From an uncultured Pelagibacteraceae bacterium (GTDB lineage Bacteria > Pseudomonadota > Alphaproteobacteria > Pelagibacterales > Pelagibacteraceae): a stretch of 64,000 bases of DNA. This document shows, piece by piece, positions 8,189-17,109 of the stretch; the stretch's first letter is position 1; every line of letters starts with the position of its first letter. Under the pieces are notes generated by a model, which was given only the letters and a program-made list of their open reading frames with translations, was not told where the DNA came from and made no database searches. The translations under genes were made by a program, and so were the position numbers. The stretch lies in NCBI GenBank assembly GCA_902629695.1, contig CACORY010000002.1, forward strand, positions 1 to 64,000. Reading direction: 5' to 3'.

Positions 8189-9473
8189 ACAATTCATTTA
8201 AATCTTCATTTTTTGAAAATCTATTAATCATATGATCTGCATTTGTAGTTTTATTATCTATTAATTTTTGTAAGTGATTTAAAAACAAGGTTTCATTTTT
8301 TTGATTCTTATTTAAAATATCTCTATTCTCCAAACCCTTTCTAGATAATTTTAATAAAATTGATGACCAATAAAGAAGATCTTTGCCCATAAGTTGTGTA
8401 TTAAATCCTTTTTGTGGAGCTTCAAGATAAGCGTTAATTATTTTATCCTTTTCCCATTTGGAGATTACTTCATTAACTTCGTCGATATTTCCGTATAACA
8501 TACCAATATAAAAAGCAGGGCCCGAACATAAACAATCCCATCCACAAGTATCCATAGATCTTAGCTCAATGTATTTTTTTAATCTATTTTCTGTAAATAT
8601 AGTGCTTAAATGAATTGACAAATCATTTTCATTAGGAAGTCGATTATTAACCTCACTAATTTTGCCATTCATGAAATCTTTAAATGTATATTTATGTCCT
8701 GAAATATAAGTATCTCTTTCTTGAATAAATAAAATTGGAAAATTCATAATAAAATCTGTATATTTCTCAAAATTTAACTCTTCAAAAAAAATTTTTGGCA
8801 ACCCCCCTCGAGAGGTATTTTGCCAAACTTTTGATCTATAAGATAAATAATTACTCTTTTTTTTTTCGATTATTGATGAGTTAGCAAATAAGGCAATTGA
8901 TATTGGAACTATCGAATTAACGATTTTAAATTTTTTAGAAAAATCATCTTCTGAATTATAATCAATATTTAATTGTGTTCCACATGTCCTATACATCATA
9001 TCTAAGCTTGATTCACCTCCTAAGGGCATATCTTTTGTCATTAATTTGTATCTTTGTTTTGGATTATTTGGAATTTCATTAAGTTTAGATATTGGATCAA
9101 ATCCAGCACTAACTATACTGATATTTAATTTTTTAGTTACTTGTTTAAGTTCAAAAAGATAATCTTGTGATTCTGCACATGCCTCGTGAATATGGTTTAG
9201 CTTTTCACCAGACAGCTCTATTTGATTTCCTGGTTCAAGAGTGATGTTTTTATCACCTTTGTTTAGAGCAATTATATTATCTTTTTCGTAAATCGGGTTC
9301 CAACCAAATTCTAATAAAGCTGCAAACATTTCTTTTATCTTTAAATAATTAATTCGCTTATTATTACTAAAGAGAAACTTTTCATGTTCGATACCAATTT
9401 TGAAATTTTTAGTATCTTTAATCCCGCTCTTGAAATATTCTATTATTTGTTTTTTTGAACTAATCATTGACAT
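8178..9473 (-). CDS. gshA: Glutamate-cysteine ligase, plant/alphaproteobacterial type
   Basis: Catalyses the first step of glutathione synthesis, ATP-dependent ligation of glutamate and cysteine. The 431 residues match the GCS2/plant-type family rather than the E. coli type. Signatures include GIEHEKFLF near the start, ITLEPGNQIELSG, the PLGGESSLDMMYRTCGTQLNIDY region (partly quoted: MMYRTCGTQLN) typical of this class, and ELRSMDTCGWDC. Two starts, at 9473 and two codons inside, are equally possible. It is the first gene of gshA-gshB-EamA, 24 bases after the HD-domain gene on the same strand. Confidence 0.93.
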   Translation of the reverse strand: MSMISSKKQIIEYFKSGIKDTKNFKIGIEHEKFLFSNNKRINYLKIKEMFAALLEFGWNPIYEKDNIIALNKGDKNITLEPGNQIELSGEKLNHIHEACAESQDYLFELKQVTKKLNISIVSAGFDPISKLNEIPNNPKQRYKLMTKDMPLGGESSLDMMYRTCGTQLNIDYNSEDDFSKKFKIVNSIVPISIALFANSSIIEKKKSNYLSYRSKVWQNTSRGGLPKIFFEELNFEKYTDFIMNFPILFIQERDTYISGHKYTFKDFMNGKISEVNNRLPNENDLSIHLSTIFTENRLKKYIELRSMDTCGWDCLCSGPAFYIGMLYGNIDEVNEVISKWEKDKIINAYLEAPQKGFNTQLMGKDLLYWSSILLKLSRKGLENRDILNKNQKNETLFLNHLQKLIDNKTTNADHMINRFSKNEDLNELYDK

Positions 9474-9497
9474 TTAAATATTACTTTTTTTCTAAAT

Positions 9498-10055
9498 TTA
9501 AAGTAAAGAATATGGTTTTCTAGAAAATATCCTTTTAACCATAGGAGCAAAGTCCTCTAAGGTCATACTTTTATAATTTGGATCAAATGAAGCTTGGTCC
9601 CATTTTTCACAAAAATTTACTGCATCTTCATAATATTCGTGATCTTTATATTTTTCTCTTTGATTCTTATTCTTACCCAAATGATGTGCATAATAATACA
9701 TTTGAAATTCTCCATGTTTTTCTATTATCCAATGTGTCTTTTTACTAACATAAGGTTTTAAAACTGCTGCAGCATATTCAGAATGATTCATAGGTGCTAA
9801 TTCATCTCCAATGTCATGTAATAAAGCTGCAACGACCATCTCTTCATCAGCTTTATCATTAAAAGCTCTAGTTGCTGTTTGAAGAGAATGTTCAAGTCTT
9901 GAAATTTTGTAGCCTTCAAGAGTTGAATTAAGGCTTTTCATAAAATTTAAAATTCTATCAGCTGTTCCATCGATATATTCTTTTTCATATTTATCCAGTA
10001 AAAGATATTCATCTTTGGTTCCAGATTTCATTTGTGTAAATTTAACAGTTTTCAT
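9498..10055 (-). CDS. HD-domain metalloprotein, PhnZ/TmpB/MIOX-like
   Basis: A 185-residue HD-superfamily protein. The six expected metal ligands are visible: His56 (LEHSLQ), His80-Asp81 (LLHDIGD), His91, His114 and Asp153 (KWDQASFDP). The spacing and the LEHSLQ/KWDxA context resemble the mixed-valent diiron oxygenases PhnZ, TmpB and myo-inositol oxygenase more than nucleotide phosphohydrolases. PhnZ has a substrate-binding Glu seven residues before its first His; here that position is Tyr49. The substrate is therefore open: an organophosphonate, a polyol or a nucleotide. It starts right after the purF stop, suggesting cotranscription, but no PhnY-like partner lies in the window. Confidence 0.8.
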   Translation of the reverse strand: MKTVKFTQMKSGTKDEYLLLDKYEKEYIDGTADRILNFMKSLNSTLEGYKISRLEHSLQTATRAFNDKADEEMVVAALLHDIGDELAPMNHSEYAAAVLKPYVSKKTHWIIEKHGEFQMYYYAHHLGKNKNQREKYKDHEYYEDAVNFCEKWDQASFDPNYKSMTLEDFAPMVKRIFSRKPYSLL

Positions 10056-11537
10056 TTAATTATTTGATGCAGTGCTTAATAATGATAGTTGGGTTATCTT
10101 ACTATCCCCAAGCTCATCTATTGGTTTAACTGGATAATCACCAGTAAAATAATGATCTGTAAGTTGGGGGTAATTTTGATTTCTATTTTCAAAACCGACA
10201 GCTTTATACATGCCGTCAATTGATAAAAATGAAAGAGATTTTGCTCCAATATATTCACAAATCTCATCATTATTTTTGTTAGCTGCAAGCAATTCTTTTT
10301 TTGTTGGAGTATCTACTCCATAAAAATCAGGATATCTTATCTCAGGACAGGCAATTTTGACATGCACTTCTTTTGCTCCAGCATCATATAACATTTTTAC
10401 TATTTTATGAGATGTAGTTCCTCTAACTAATGAGTCATCAACTAATATTATTTTTTTATCTTTAATAGCTGATTTATTTGCATTAAGTTTTAACTTTACA
10501 CCAAGACTTCTGATTTGTTGACTTGGTTCAATAAATGTTCTGCCTACATAGTGATTTCTTACGAGACCTAGCTCAAATTTTTTATTAAGAAATTGTGCAA
10601 AACCTAAAGCTGCAGCATTTCCTGAATCTGGAACTGGAACAACAATATCAGCCTCAGTTTTATTTTCTTTTGCCAACTCTGCACCTAAATTCTTTCTATG
10701 TTCATAAGCAGTTTTGCAATTAAGTACACTATCTGGTCTTGCAAAATATATATATTCAAAAACGCAGGGTCTTATTTTTTTTGGTGGAAAGGGTTTGATA
10801 CTTTTTAATTGGTCATTTTCAATCAAAACTATTTCACCATTTTCAACCTCTCTTACAAACTTAGCACCAATTATATCTAGCGCACAAGTTTCAGAGGCTA
10901 AAACATAACTATTCTTTAATTTACCGATAACTAAAGGTCTTATTCCATAGGGATCTCTTACACCAATTAAAGAAGTTTGAGTCAGCATAACAAGAGCATA
11001 TCCTCCTTGAATTTGAAAAATTGCATCTACAATCTTGTCTATGGTTTTTGCTCTTTTTGATCTGGCAATTAATTGAACAATAGTTTCAGTATCAGAAGTA
11101 GTATAAAATATTGCACCATCCTCAACTAATTTTTTTCTTAAAGATATTGAATTAGTTAGATTCCCATTATGTGAAATACCAATACCACCTGCATTAGTAT
11201 CTGCAAAGAAGGGCTGGATGTTTCTAAGTGTATTTTCTCCTGTTGTACTGTATCGATTATGACCAATCGCAAAATTACCGGGTAATTTTTTTAAAACTTT
11301 TTCTTTATTAAAATTATCACCCACAAGTCCAAACCTTTTCTCTAAATGATATTTTAATCCATCAAAAGTTACTATTCCACAACCCTCTTGTCCCCGATGT
11401 TGAAGTGCGTGTAATCCTAAAGCTGTTAGAGTCGATGCCTCTTTAATGTTACTTATTCCAAAAACTCCACACTCTTCTTTAAGTTTTGGGTTAAAGTTCT
11501 TCAATTTTTTCTTTTGAGTCTTTGTATTTTTTTTCAT
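10056..11537 (-). CDS. purF: Amidophosphoribosyltransferase
   Basis: Commits PRPP to purine synthesis using glutamine-derived ammonia. 493 residues, normal length. A 22-residue propeptide precedes the glutaminase nucleophile Cys23 (EECGVFGI), followed by HNRYSTTG, SHNGNL and the PRPP loop ILVDDSLVRGTT. The ATG at 11537 overlaps the end of cvpA by 47 bases; an internal TTG at Leu12 would shorten the overlap and still leave a propeptide. The cvpA-purF pairing is widespread. The HD-domain gene follows directly. Confidence 0.97.
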   Translation of the reverse strand: MKKNTKTQKKKLKNFNPKLKEECGVFGISNIKEASTLTALGLHALQHRGQEGCGIVTFDGLKYHLEKRFGLVGDNFNKEKVLKKLPGNFAIGHNRYSTTGENTLRNIQPFFADTNAGGIGISHNGNLTNSISLRKKLVEDGAIFYTTSDTETIVQLIARSKRAKTIDKIVDAIFQIQGGYALVMLTQTSLIGVRDPYGIRPLVIGKLKNSYVLASETCALDIIGAKFVREVENGEIVLIENDQLKSIKPFPPKKIRPCVFEYIYFARPDSVLNCKTAYEHRKNLGAELAKENKTEADIVVPVPDSGNAAALGFAQFLNKKFELGLVRNHYVGRTFIEPSQQIRSLGVKLKLNANKSAIKDKKIILVDDSLVRGTTSHKIVKMLYDAGAKEVHVKIACPEIRYPDFYGVDTPTKKELLAANKNNDEICEYIGAKSLSFLSIDGMYKAVGFENRNQNYPQLTDHYFTGDYPVKPIDELGDSKITQLSLLSTASNN

Positions 11538-12036
11538 TTGGAAATTCTTTAAGTAAGTAATTACTACCTTTTTCTAAATATGGAAAGATGTATGATTTAT
11601 TTAAATTTATTGGCCATTTATCATAGTTATACACAATATGTGCACCTGAAAATATACAAATTGATATTATATACGATCTTATAAAACCAAAAAAAAATCC
11701 AAAAATTGCATCTAGACTACCAAGACCTGTATATTTTACAGCTTTGCTTATTCCTTTACTAATAAGTAAAACTAAAAAAATAACTATAATGAATATAGAT
11801 ACTCCTAAAATCAAATCTAAAATATATTCATTGTCAATTACCCCTTTGATATATGGTTTTGCTCTAGGAAAAATAATCAGAGTAATTATATAAGCAAATA
11901 ACCACTTGGACATTGCTAAGACACTTAAAACAAATCCTTTTCTATAACATTTAATTATTGATAAAATTGTAATAATAGAAAATGCTAAATCAATTGATGA
12001 TATTGATTTATAAAATTCTTCAAATAGATCAATCAT
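11491..12036 (-). CDS. cvpA: CvpA family inner-membrane protein
   Basis: A 181-residue protein with four hydrophobic segments in its first two thirds and a hydrophilic tail. The pattern fits CvpA: an IKCYRKGFVLSVL motif between helices one and two, a GLGSLDAIFGFFFGFIRS motif before the last helix, and the position before purF. CvpA is needed for colicin V production in E. coli and is linked to envelope homeostasis; its biochemical role is unresolved. It begins immediately after the RND exporter stop, and its 3' end lies inside purF, implying coupled translation. Confidence 0.88.
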   Translation of the reverse strand: MIDLFEEFYKSISSIDLAFSIITILSIIKCYRKGFVLSVLAMSKWLFAYIITLIIFPRAKPYIKGVIDNEYILDLILGVSIFIIVIFLVLLISKGISKAVKYTGLGSLDAIFGFFFGFIRSYIISICIFSGAHIVYNYDKWPINLNKSYIFPYLEKGSNYLLKEFPNEKKYKDSKEKIEEL

Positions 12037-14427
12037 CTAATTTTTTTCAAATGGTTTGATCTTTAAAATTAAAGCAGGCATTAGTGTTAAAACTGAAATC
12101 ATCGCTAATAACATTGCAAGACCTGTGAATATACCAAAAAGTATTGTTGGTATGAATTTAGACAAAACCAATATAGAAAAACCAAAGACAATTGTAATTG
12201 ATGTATTCAAAATTGCTCTTCCAACTGTTGCATGACATGATTTAATAGTTTTTAAATAGTCATTCAAAATATAGAATTCTTCCTTAAATCTGTAAATATA
12301 ATGTATACTATTGTCTACTGCTATTCCTATCGTAATAGCAGCGATGGTTATGGTCATCATATCTAAAGGAATGTTAAGCAGCCCAATAATCCCTAGAATA
12401 AAAAAAGCAGCGATAAAATTTGGCACTACTCCTATAAGTGATAATTTTATGTTTCTAAAAAGAATTAAAAACATAATAAAAATACCTATCATGACTAAAC
12501 CTAGAGTAAGAATTTGAGATTTAAAAAGACTTTGAAGGAGATTGTTGAATAAAATTAAAACTCCTGCCAATTTAAATTCTGTTTCTTTTAAGCCAATTTT
12601 ATTTTTTAAGTCATATCTAATTTTTTTTATTAAATCATTTCTTCTCAAGTTTTCCTGAGAGTCTATTATTCTTAAATTAATTCTGGCTTCATTATTATCT
12701 ACTGAGATATAAGGATCTATTATCTCTTTTTTAATATTATTTGGAATTTTTGAGTAAAGAACACCCATTTCTAAGGTTCCCAAAGGTTTATTGTTATTAA
12801 GTTGAGTCGCAACATCTATAATTGATGAGAACGACAAAACTTTACCAACTTGAGGTAAACCATCTAAATAATTATGTACTTCAGAAATTTTATCAATTTT
12901 ATCTTTTGTAAACCAGTATTTTTCATCATTATCTTCAGTCTCATTATCCCAGTCATCAAATTCATCTTCTTCTTTATTTACAATTTTATTTTCCTTAGGA
13001 AATTTTAAAATTATTTCAAGAGGAGTAGTTCCTCCTAACTTTTCGTCTATTAATTTCATTCCTTTATAAATTTCAGTATTTTTACTAAAATAATTAATGA
13101 AACTATTTTCAACCTCTAATCGGCTTATTCCTACTAAACTTAAGATAATTACCAAACCAGTTATTAAAAAAATTGAAATTTGGTTATTTATTGAAATTTT
13201 TGAAAAAAAAGAAGTGATCATTGAATCTTTGTTATCTTCAAGGGAGATATTTTCTTTTGGAACAAAGTTGAGCAAAGTTGGTAGTAATGTAAATGTTATT
13301 ATAAATGAAGTTATTAGTCCAAAAGTCATCATCCATCCAAAATCAATGATAGGTTTTATTTCACTAAATATTAAAGAGAGAAAAGCTATAATAGTTGTTA
13401 AGACTGTGTATAAAATTGGCCAAAACATTTTTTTTGTTGTTTTGGAAATTAATTCAAAGATATTATTACTAGGAAATTTTTCTTTGAGTTGTAAAAATCT
13501 TGTGCTCATATGAATATTCATAGCCATTGTTAAAATTAACATTAGCGCAATAAAGTTTGAAGAAATGACTGTGACTTTCCAACCTAATAGACCAAGTAAT
13601 CCCATCATGATTATTACAGAAAAAAAACAGCTGCTTATGGGCACAATAACCCAAATAACTTTTCTAAAAACAAACCACAGCGTAGCAACTATGAAAAAAA
13701 AAACACCTAATCCAAAAACAATTATATCACTTTTTATAAAAGTCATCATATCATCAGCAATCATTGGTATTCCACCTAAGTGTATCTTGCCAATATCCTC
13801 ATAACTAATTATTACGTCTCTAATTTCTACAATATTCTTATGATTTTGTTTTTTGATTTGATCTTTATATTCTTGTACTTTTTTTTTTGATTTTTTATCA
13901 ATATCATTTAATAGATCATTTTTTTTAATATAAACAATAATTCCACTTGTTTTACCATCTTCACTTATTACAAAGTTTCTGAAAACTGGGCTACTTATAA
14001 TTTCTTTAAAACCTCTTTCTTTATCAACATTTTCATCTTTAAGTGTTTTAAAATTTTGTATTCTTTCCTGGAGTGGAGCATCAGAGTTATCTAAGAGAGG
14101 TACATCTAACAAAGTGACAACACTATGAACCCAATCTAAACTTTGAATTTTATATTTTAGACTCAAAAGGTTATTTATTGATGATTCAGAAACCATATTT
14201 TCATTTGGAGTATAAGTCAGTATTAAAAATTCCTTAGAACCATACCTATCTGATATTTGTTTGAGATATTCAAGATCAGGATCACCTTCAATCAATAAAG
14301 TCTCAGACGAGGCATCAAGTCTGAAATCTTTTGAATAATACCCAAAACTTAGTAATGCTAAGATTAAAATTATAAAAATGGACTTTGGATTTTGAAGAAT
14401 AATTTTTTGGTAAAATTTTGAAGACAT
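12037..14427 (-). CDS. RND-superfamily (MMPL-type) exporter
   Basis: A 796-residue membrane protein with the RND layout: one helix near residues 13-30, a large periplasmic domain (about 30-230), a five- to six-helix bundle, a second periplasmic domain (about 430-610) and a second bundle. Each bundle has the MMPL-type centre, for example GIAVDNSIHYIYRF in the second. Relatives move hopanoids, lipids or other hydrophobic envelope molecules, so a lipid-trafficking role is reasonable but inferred; no membrane-fusion partner is nearby. An acidic patch (EEDEFDDWDNETEDNDE) sits in the second periplasmic domain. It lies between dnaB and cvpA. Confidence 0.85.
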   Translation of the reverse strand: MSSKFYQKIILQNPKSIFIILILALLSFGYYSKDFRLDASSETLLIEGDPDLEYLKQISDRYGSKEFLILTYTPNENMVSESSINNLLSLKYKIQSLDWVHSVVTLLDVPLLDNSDAPLQERIQNFKTLKDENVDKERGFKEIISSPVFRNFVISEDGKTSGIIVYIKKNDLLNDIDKKSKKKVQEYKDQIKKQNHKNIVEIRDVIISYEDIGKIHLGGIPMIADDMMTFIKSDIIVFGLGVFFFIVATLWFVFRKVIWVIVPISSCFFSVIIMMGLLGLLGWKVTVISSNFIALMLILTMAMNIHMSTRFLQLKEKFPSNNIFELISKTTKKMFWPILYTVLTTIIAFLSLIFSEIKPIIDFGWMMTFGLITSFIITFTLLPTLLNFVPKENISLEDNKDSMITSFFSKISINNQISIFLITGLVIILSLVGISRLEVENSFINYFSKNTEIYKGMKLIDEKLGGTTPLEIILKFPKENKIVNKEEDEFDDWDNETEDNDEKYWFTKDKIDKISEVHNYLDGLPQVGKVLSFSSIIDVATQLNNNKPLGTLEMGVLYSKIPNNIKKEIIDPYISVDNNEARINLRIIDSQENLRRNDLIKKIRYDLKNKIGLKETEFKLAGVLILFNNLLQSLFKSQILTLGLVMIGIFIMFLILFRNIKLSLIGVVPNFIAAFFILGIIGLLNIPLDMMTITIAAITIGIAVDNSIHYIYRFKEEFYILNDYLKTIKSCHATVGRAILNTSITIVFGFSILVLSKFIPTILFGIFTGLAMLLAMISVLTLMPALILKIKPFEKN

Positions 14428-14448
14428 TTTACCCTTTTATATGTGAAT

Positions 14449-15867
14449 TTAGTTATTTTGTAGATCTTTAAATTTGGTAAACATTTCTTCAAATTCTAAG
14501 GTAATATTACCTGTGGGACCGTGTCTTTGTTTGCTGATAATTAGTTCTGCTAAATGCGACACCTCATTCATTTTTGCTTGCCATTCAGCGTGTTCAACAG
14601 TCGCAGGACGAGGCTCTTTTGACTTTAAATAATAGGATTGCCTATAAACAAACATCACAACATCTGCATCTTGTTCAATAGATCCAGACTCTCTCAAATC
14701 AGATAATTGAGGTTTTTTATCATCTCTTTGCTCAACTGCTCTTGATAATTGAGATAGAGCCACAACTGGTATTGAAAGTTCTTTAGCTATTGCTTTAAGA
14801 CCCTGAGTTATTTCAGAAATTTCCTGAACTCTTCCATCTTTGTTATTAAACGTACCTTTCATTAGCTGAATATAATCAACTATTAACATATCCAATCCAA
14901 ATAATCTTTTAATTCGTCTAGCTCTGTTGCTCAATGCTGCTATATTAATAGCAGGAGTTTCATCGATATATAGAGGTAACTCAGATATATTTTTTGATGT
15001 TTCTAAAAATTTATCAAATTGTTCATCAGAAATTTTTCCACGTCTAATATCATTAGACTTAATTCTTGATTGTTCTGCTAATATTCTCGTTGATAATTGT
15101 TCAGACGACATTTCTAAAGAAAAAAAAGCTATTGACGATTTTTTTCCATTATTTTGAATTTTTTGAGCAGCATTAAATGCAATATTTGTAGCAAGTGCGG
15201 TTTTACCCATACCAGGTCTCCCAGCAATAATAATAAGATCAGACTGATGAAGACCTCCAAGTCTATCATCTAAATCTCTTAAACCTGTTGGAACTCCAAC
15301 TATTCCTTCTTCATTTTTGTAAGCTGCAGAGGCCATTTCTATAGTTTGTTTCATAGCCTCATCAAATTTAATCAAAGATGAATTAAATGAACCTCTTTCA
15401 GCTAAATCAAATAAAAGTTTTTCTGAATTTTCGATAATAGTTTGACCATTAGTTTCAAGATCATTTAATTTTGCAGTATCTATCGTTTGCTCGGAAATTT
15501 TAATTAATTCTCTTCTGACAAACATATCATAAATTATTTTTGAGTATTCAATTGCTTGTCTAGTAGAAGTAGAAAATTTTGTAATTTTTACCAAATATTC
15601 TGGAATATTTAAATCATCTTTCTCATCTTTGAAATAATTTTTTAAAGTTATTGGGTTTGCTAACATTCCTTTATAAATAAGATTTTCAATAGAATTGAAT
15701 ATTTTTTGATGCATTGGATCAAAAAAATTTTGATTTGAAATAATAGTATTAATCTCATCAAAAATTTCATTTGATACTAATATTGATCCAATCACAGATT
15801 GTTCGGCTTCAATATTGTTAGGCAATTCTTTAAAATTATTTTTTACTAAATTAAGATTGTTTTCCAT
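14449..15867 (-). CDS. dnaB: Replicative DNA helicase
   Basis: The hexameric 5'-3' helicase that unwinds the replication fork. 472 residues, full length. The N-terminal primase-interaction domain begins at LPNNIEAEQSVIGSIL; the RecA-like domain carries Walker A GRPGMGKTALA, the Walker B-type LDMLIVDYIQLM and the LSQLSRAVEQRDDKKPQLSD motif. There is no intein. It follows rplI after 67 bases on the same strand, the common rpsF-rpsR-rplI-dnaB order. Confidence 0.97.
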   Translation of the reverse strand: MENNLNLVKNNFKELPNNIEAEQSVIGSILVSNEIFDEINTIISNQNFFDPMHQKIFNSIENLIYKGMLANPITLKNYFKDEKDDLNIPEYLVKITKFSTSTRQAIEYSKIIYDMFVRRELIKISEQTIDTAKLNDLETNGQTIIENSEKLLFDLAERGSFNSSLIKFDEAMKQTIEMASAAYKNEEGIVGVPTGLRDLDDRLGGLHQSDLIIIAGRPGMGKTALATNIAFNAAQKIQNNGKKSSIAFFSLEMSSEQLSTRILAEQSRIKSNDIRRGKISDEQFDKFLETSKNISELPLYIDETPAINIAALSNRARRIKRLFGLDMLIVDYIQLMKGTFNNKDGRVQEISEITQGLKAIAKELSIPVVALSQLSRAVEQRDDKKPQLSDLRESGSIEQDADVVMFVYRQSYYLKSKEPRPATVEHAEWQAKMNEVSHLAELIISKQRHGPTGNITLEFEEMFTKFKDLQNN

Positions 15868-15934
15868 AAGAGAAATTTATATGAAAAATTAAATTAGAAA
15901 ATCAAAAAAAAGGGCTGGGGAAAAAATTGTATAA

Positions 15935-16393
15935 TTAATTAATATCTTCAGATGCTTGAACGTTAATAATTATTTCAGCATCAATTTCTGAATGTAAAGA
16001 GATTTTCACATTAAATTTTCCAAGAGTTTTTATTTCTTTAATTGGTTGTATTAATGATGGTTTAATATCTAACTCATCTTTTTTTAAAATCAATTTCGAA
16101 ATCTCAGTTGGTTTTACAGATCCATAAAGCTCATTATTTTCAGTACTTAATTTCTTGATGTTATACTCTTTTTTGTCAATTTTTTCCAAAATTTTTTTAG
16201 CCTCTTTTTTTTTGTCATTATCTTTTTTTGAAAGTTCAGATTTAATCTTTTCTACTCTGTGGATATTTTCTTTAGAAGCATATAAAGCTTTATTCTTGGA
16301 AATTAAAAAATTTCTTGCATAGCCTCTTTTAACATCTATTATTTCACCAATAGATCCAATCTTTTTCAGGTTTTCTAATAATATAACTTTCAT
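15935..16393 (-). CDS. rplI: 50S ribosomal protein L9
   Basis: A 152-residue L9: the N-terminal rRNA-binding domain (MKVILLENLKKIGSIGEIIDVKRGYARNFLI region), a long basic helix and a C-terminal domain (ELYGSVKPTEI; SEIDAEIIINV). Its start directly follows the rpsR stop. The family's RGYARNFLIP motif reads RGYARNFLIS here. About 67 A+T-rich bases separate it from dnaB, with no clear terminator. Confidence 0.97.
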   Translation of the reverse strand: MKVILLENLKKIGSIGEIIDVKRGYARNFLISKNKALYASKENIHRVEKIKSELSKKDNDKKKEAKKILEKIDKKEYNIKKLSTENNELYGSVKPTEISKLILKKDELDIKPSLIQPIKEIKTLGKFNVKISLHSEIDAEIIINVQASEDIN

Positions 16394-16666
16394 TTATAGC
16401 AAAGCTAAATTTCTTGCTCTTTTAATTGATAAAGATAATTCTCGTTGTTTCTTTTGACATACGTTTGTTATTCTCGATGGCAAAATTTTTCCATTTTCTG
16501 AGACATATTTTTTTAAAAGTTTAATATTCTTATAGTCTATCTCAGGAGCACCTTTTACTGAAAGTGGACATGTCTTTTTAAATTTATATTTGTTTGGTTG
16601 AAATATACTTAATTTTGCAAAGTTACTTTGACTATTTCTTTTATTGTTTCTTTGTTTTTTTGCCAT
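16394..16666 (-). CDS. rpsR: 30S ribosomal protein S18
   Basis: A 90-residue basic protein with the S18 core: the CPLS segment, [19 protein letters not shown], then [25 protein letters not shown]18 pairs with S6 on the small-subunit platform, and the two genes are adjacent here, with two bases between. An N-terminal tail rich in Asn, Lys and Arg is slightly longer than in E. coli (75 residues), as is usual in alphaproteobacteria. Confidence 0.97.
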   Translation of the reverse strand: MAKKQRNNKRNSQSNFAKLSIFQPNKYKFKKTCPLSVKGAPEIDYKNIKLLKKYVSENGKILPSRITNVCQKKQRELSLSIKRARNLALL

Positions 16667-16668
16667 TC

Positions 16669-17022
16669 TTAACTTTTCTTAATTTCTTTTTTTTCACTTT
16701 CATCTTTTTTCGAAAAATAATTTGTATTTAGGTCAAATTTTTTAACTTTTACAGTCAAATATCTTAACAATTTTTTATCTAAAAGTTCGTTTTTTTCGAG
16801 TTCTTTTATAATCTTACCAGAGCCTTTCAACTTAAAATGAATATAACTGCCCTTTTTATTTTTTTTTATTAAATATGAAAGATTTAACAAGCCCCAATTT
16901 TCTGTTTTTACTATTTCACCCTCATTTTTTTCAACAATTTTTGAATATTTTTCTGTTAGTTGTTTTATTTCACTCGGAGACGTATCTTGTCTTGCTATAA
17001 TTGTATGCTCGTATAAGTTCAT
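16669..17022 (-). CDS. rpsF: 30S ribosomal protein S6
   Basis: A 117-residue S6: [20 protein letters not shown] at the N-terminus, the central [20 protein letters not shown] strands, and a charged Lys/Glu-rich tail. It is the first gene of rpsF-rpsR-rplI and is divergent from fabD with 87 bases between. A TATAAT box on the minus strand (17055-17060) lies about 33 bases upstream of its start. Confidence 0.96.
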   Translation of the reverse strand: MNLYEHTIIARQDTSPSEIKQLTEKYSKIVEKNEGEIVKTENWGLLNLSYLIKKNKKGSYIHFKLKGSGKIIKELEKNELLDKKLLRYLTVKVKKFDLNTNYFSKKDESEKKEIKKS

Positions 17023-17048
17023 TTAAGTTTTAAGATAAAAAATGAGGA

Positions 17049-17060
17049 TATACTATTATA
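17049..17060 (-). promoter_or_regulatory. Candidate -10 elements in the rpsF/fabD divergent spacer
   Basis: The minus strand reads TATAAT at 17055-17060, a perfect -10 for rpsF, while the plus strand reads TATACT at 17049-17054, usable for fabD. No good -35 hexamer accompanies either at 16-18 bases. The call rests on sequence alone. Confidence 0.4.
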
Positions 17061-17109
17061 AATCTTCAATTACAATACCTAAATGAACAAAAAAAATAGG
17101 TTTTTTTAG

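Noticed and set aside
11637..11645. TTATACACA, a match to the DnaA-box consensus
   Set aside because: A single copy inside cvpA with no cluster, no A+T-rich unwinding element and no origin-linked genes.
15900..15925. GGGCTGGGG patch between rplI and dnaB as a terminator or structured RNA
   Set aside because: No complementary C-rich arm is nearby, so no stem can form.
17082..17109. Weak stem ACCTA/TAGGT followed by eight T before fabD, like a terminator
   Set aside because: Only five base pairs with a 15-base A-rich loop; a terminator directly before the fabD start makes little sense.
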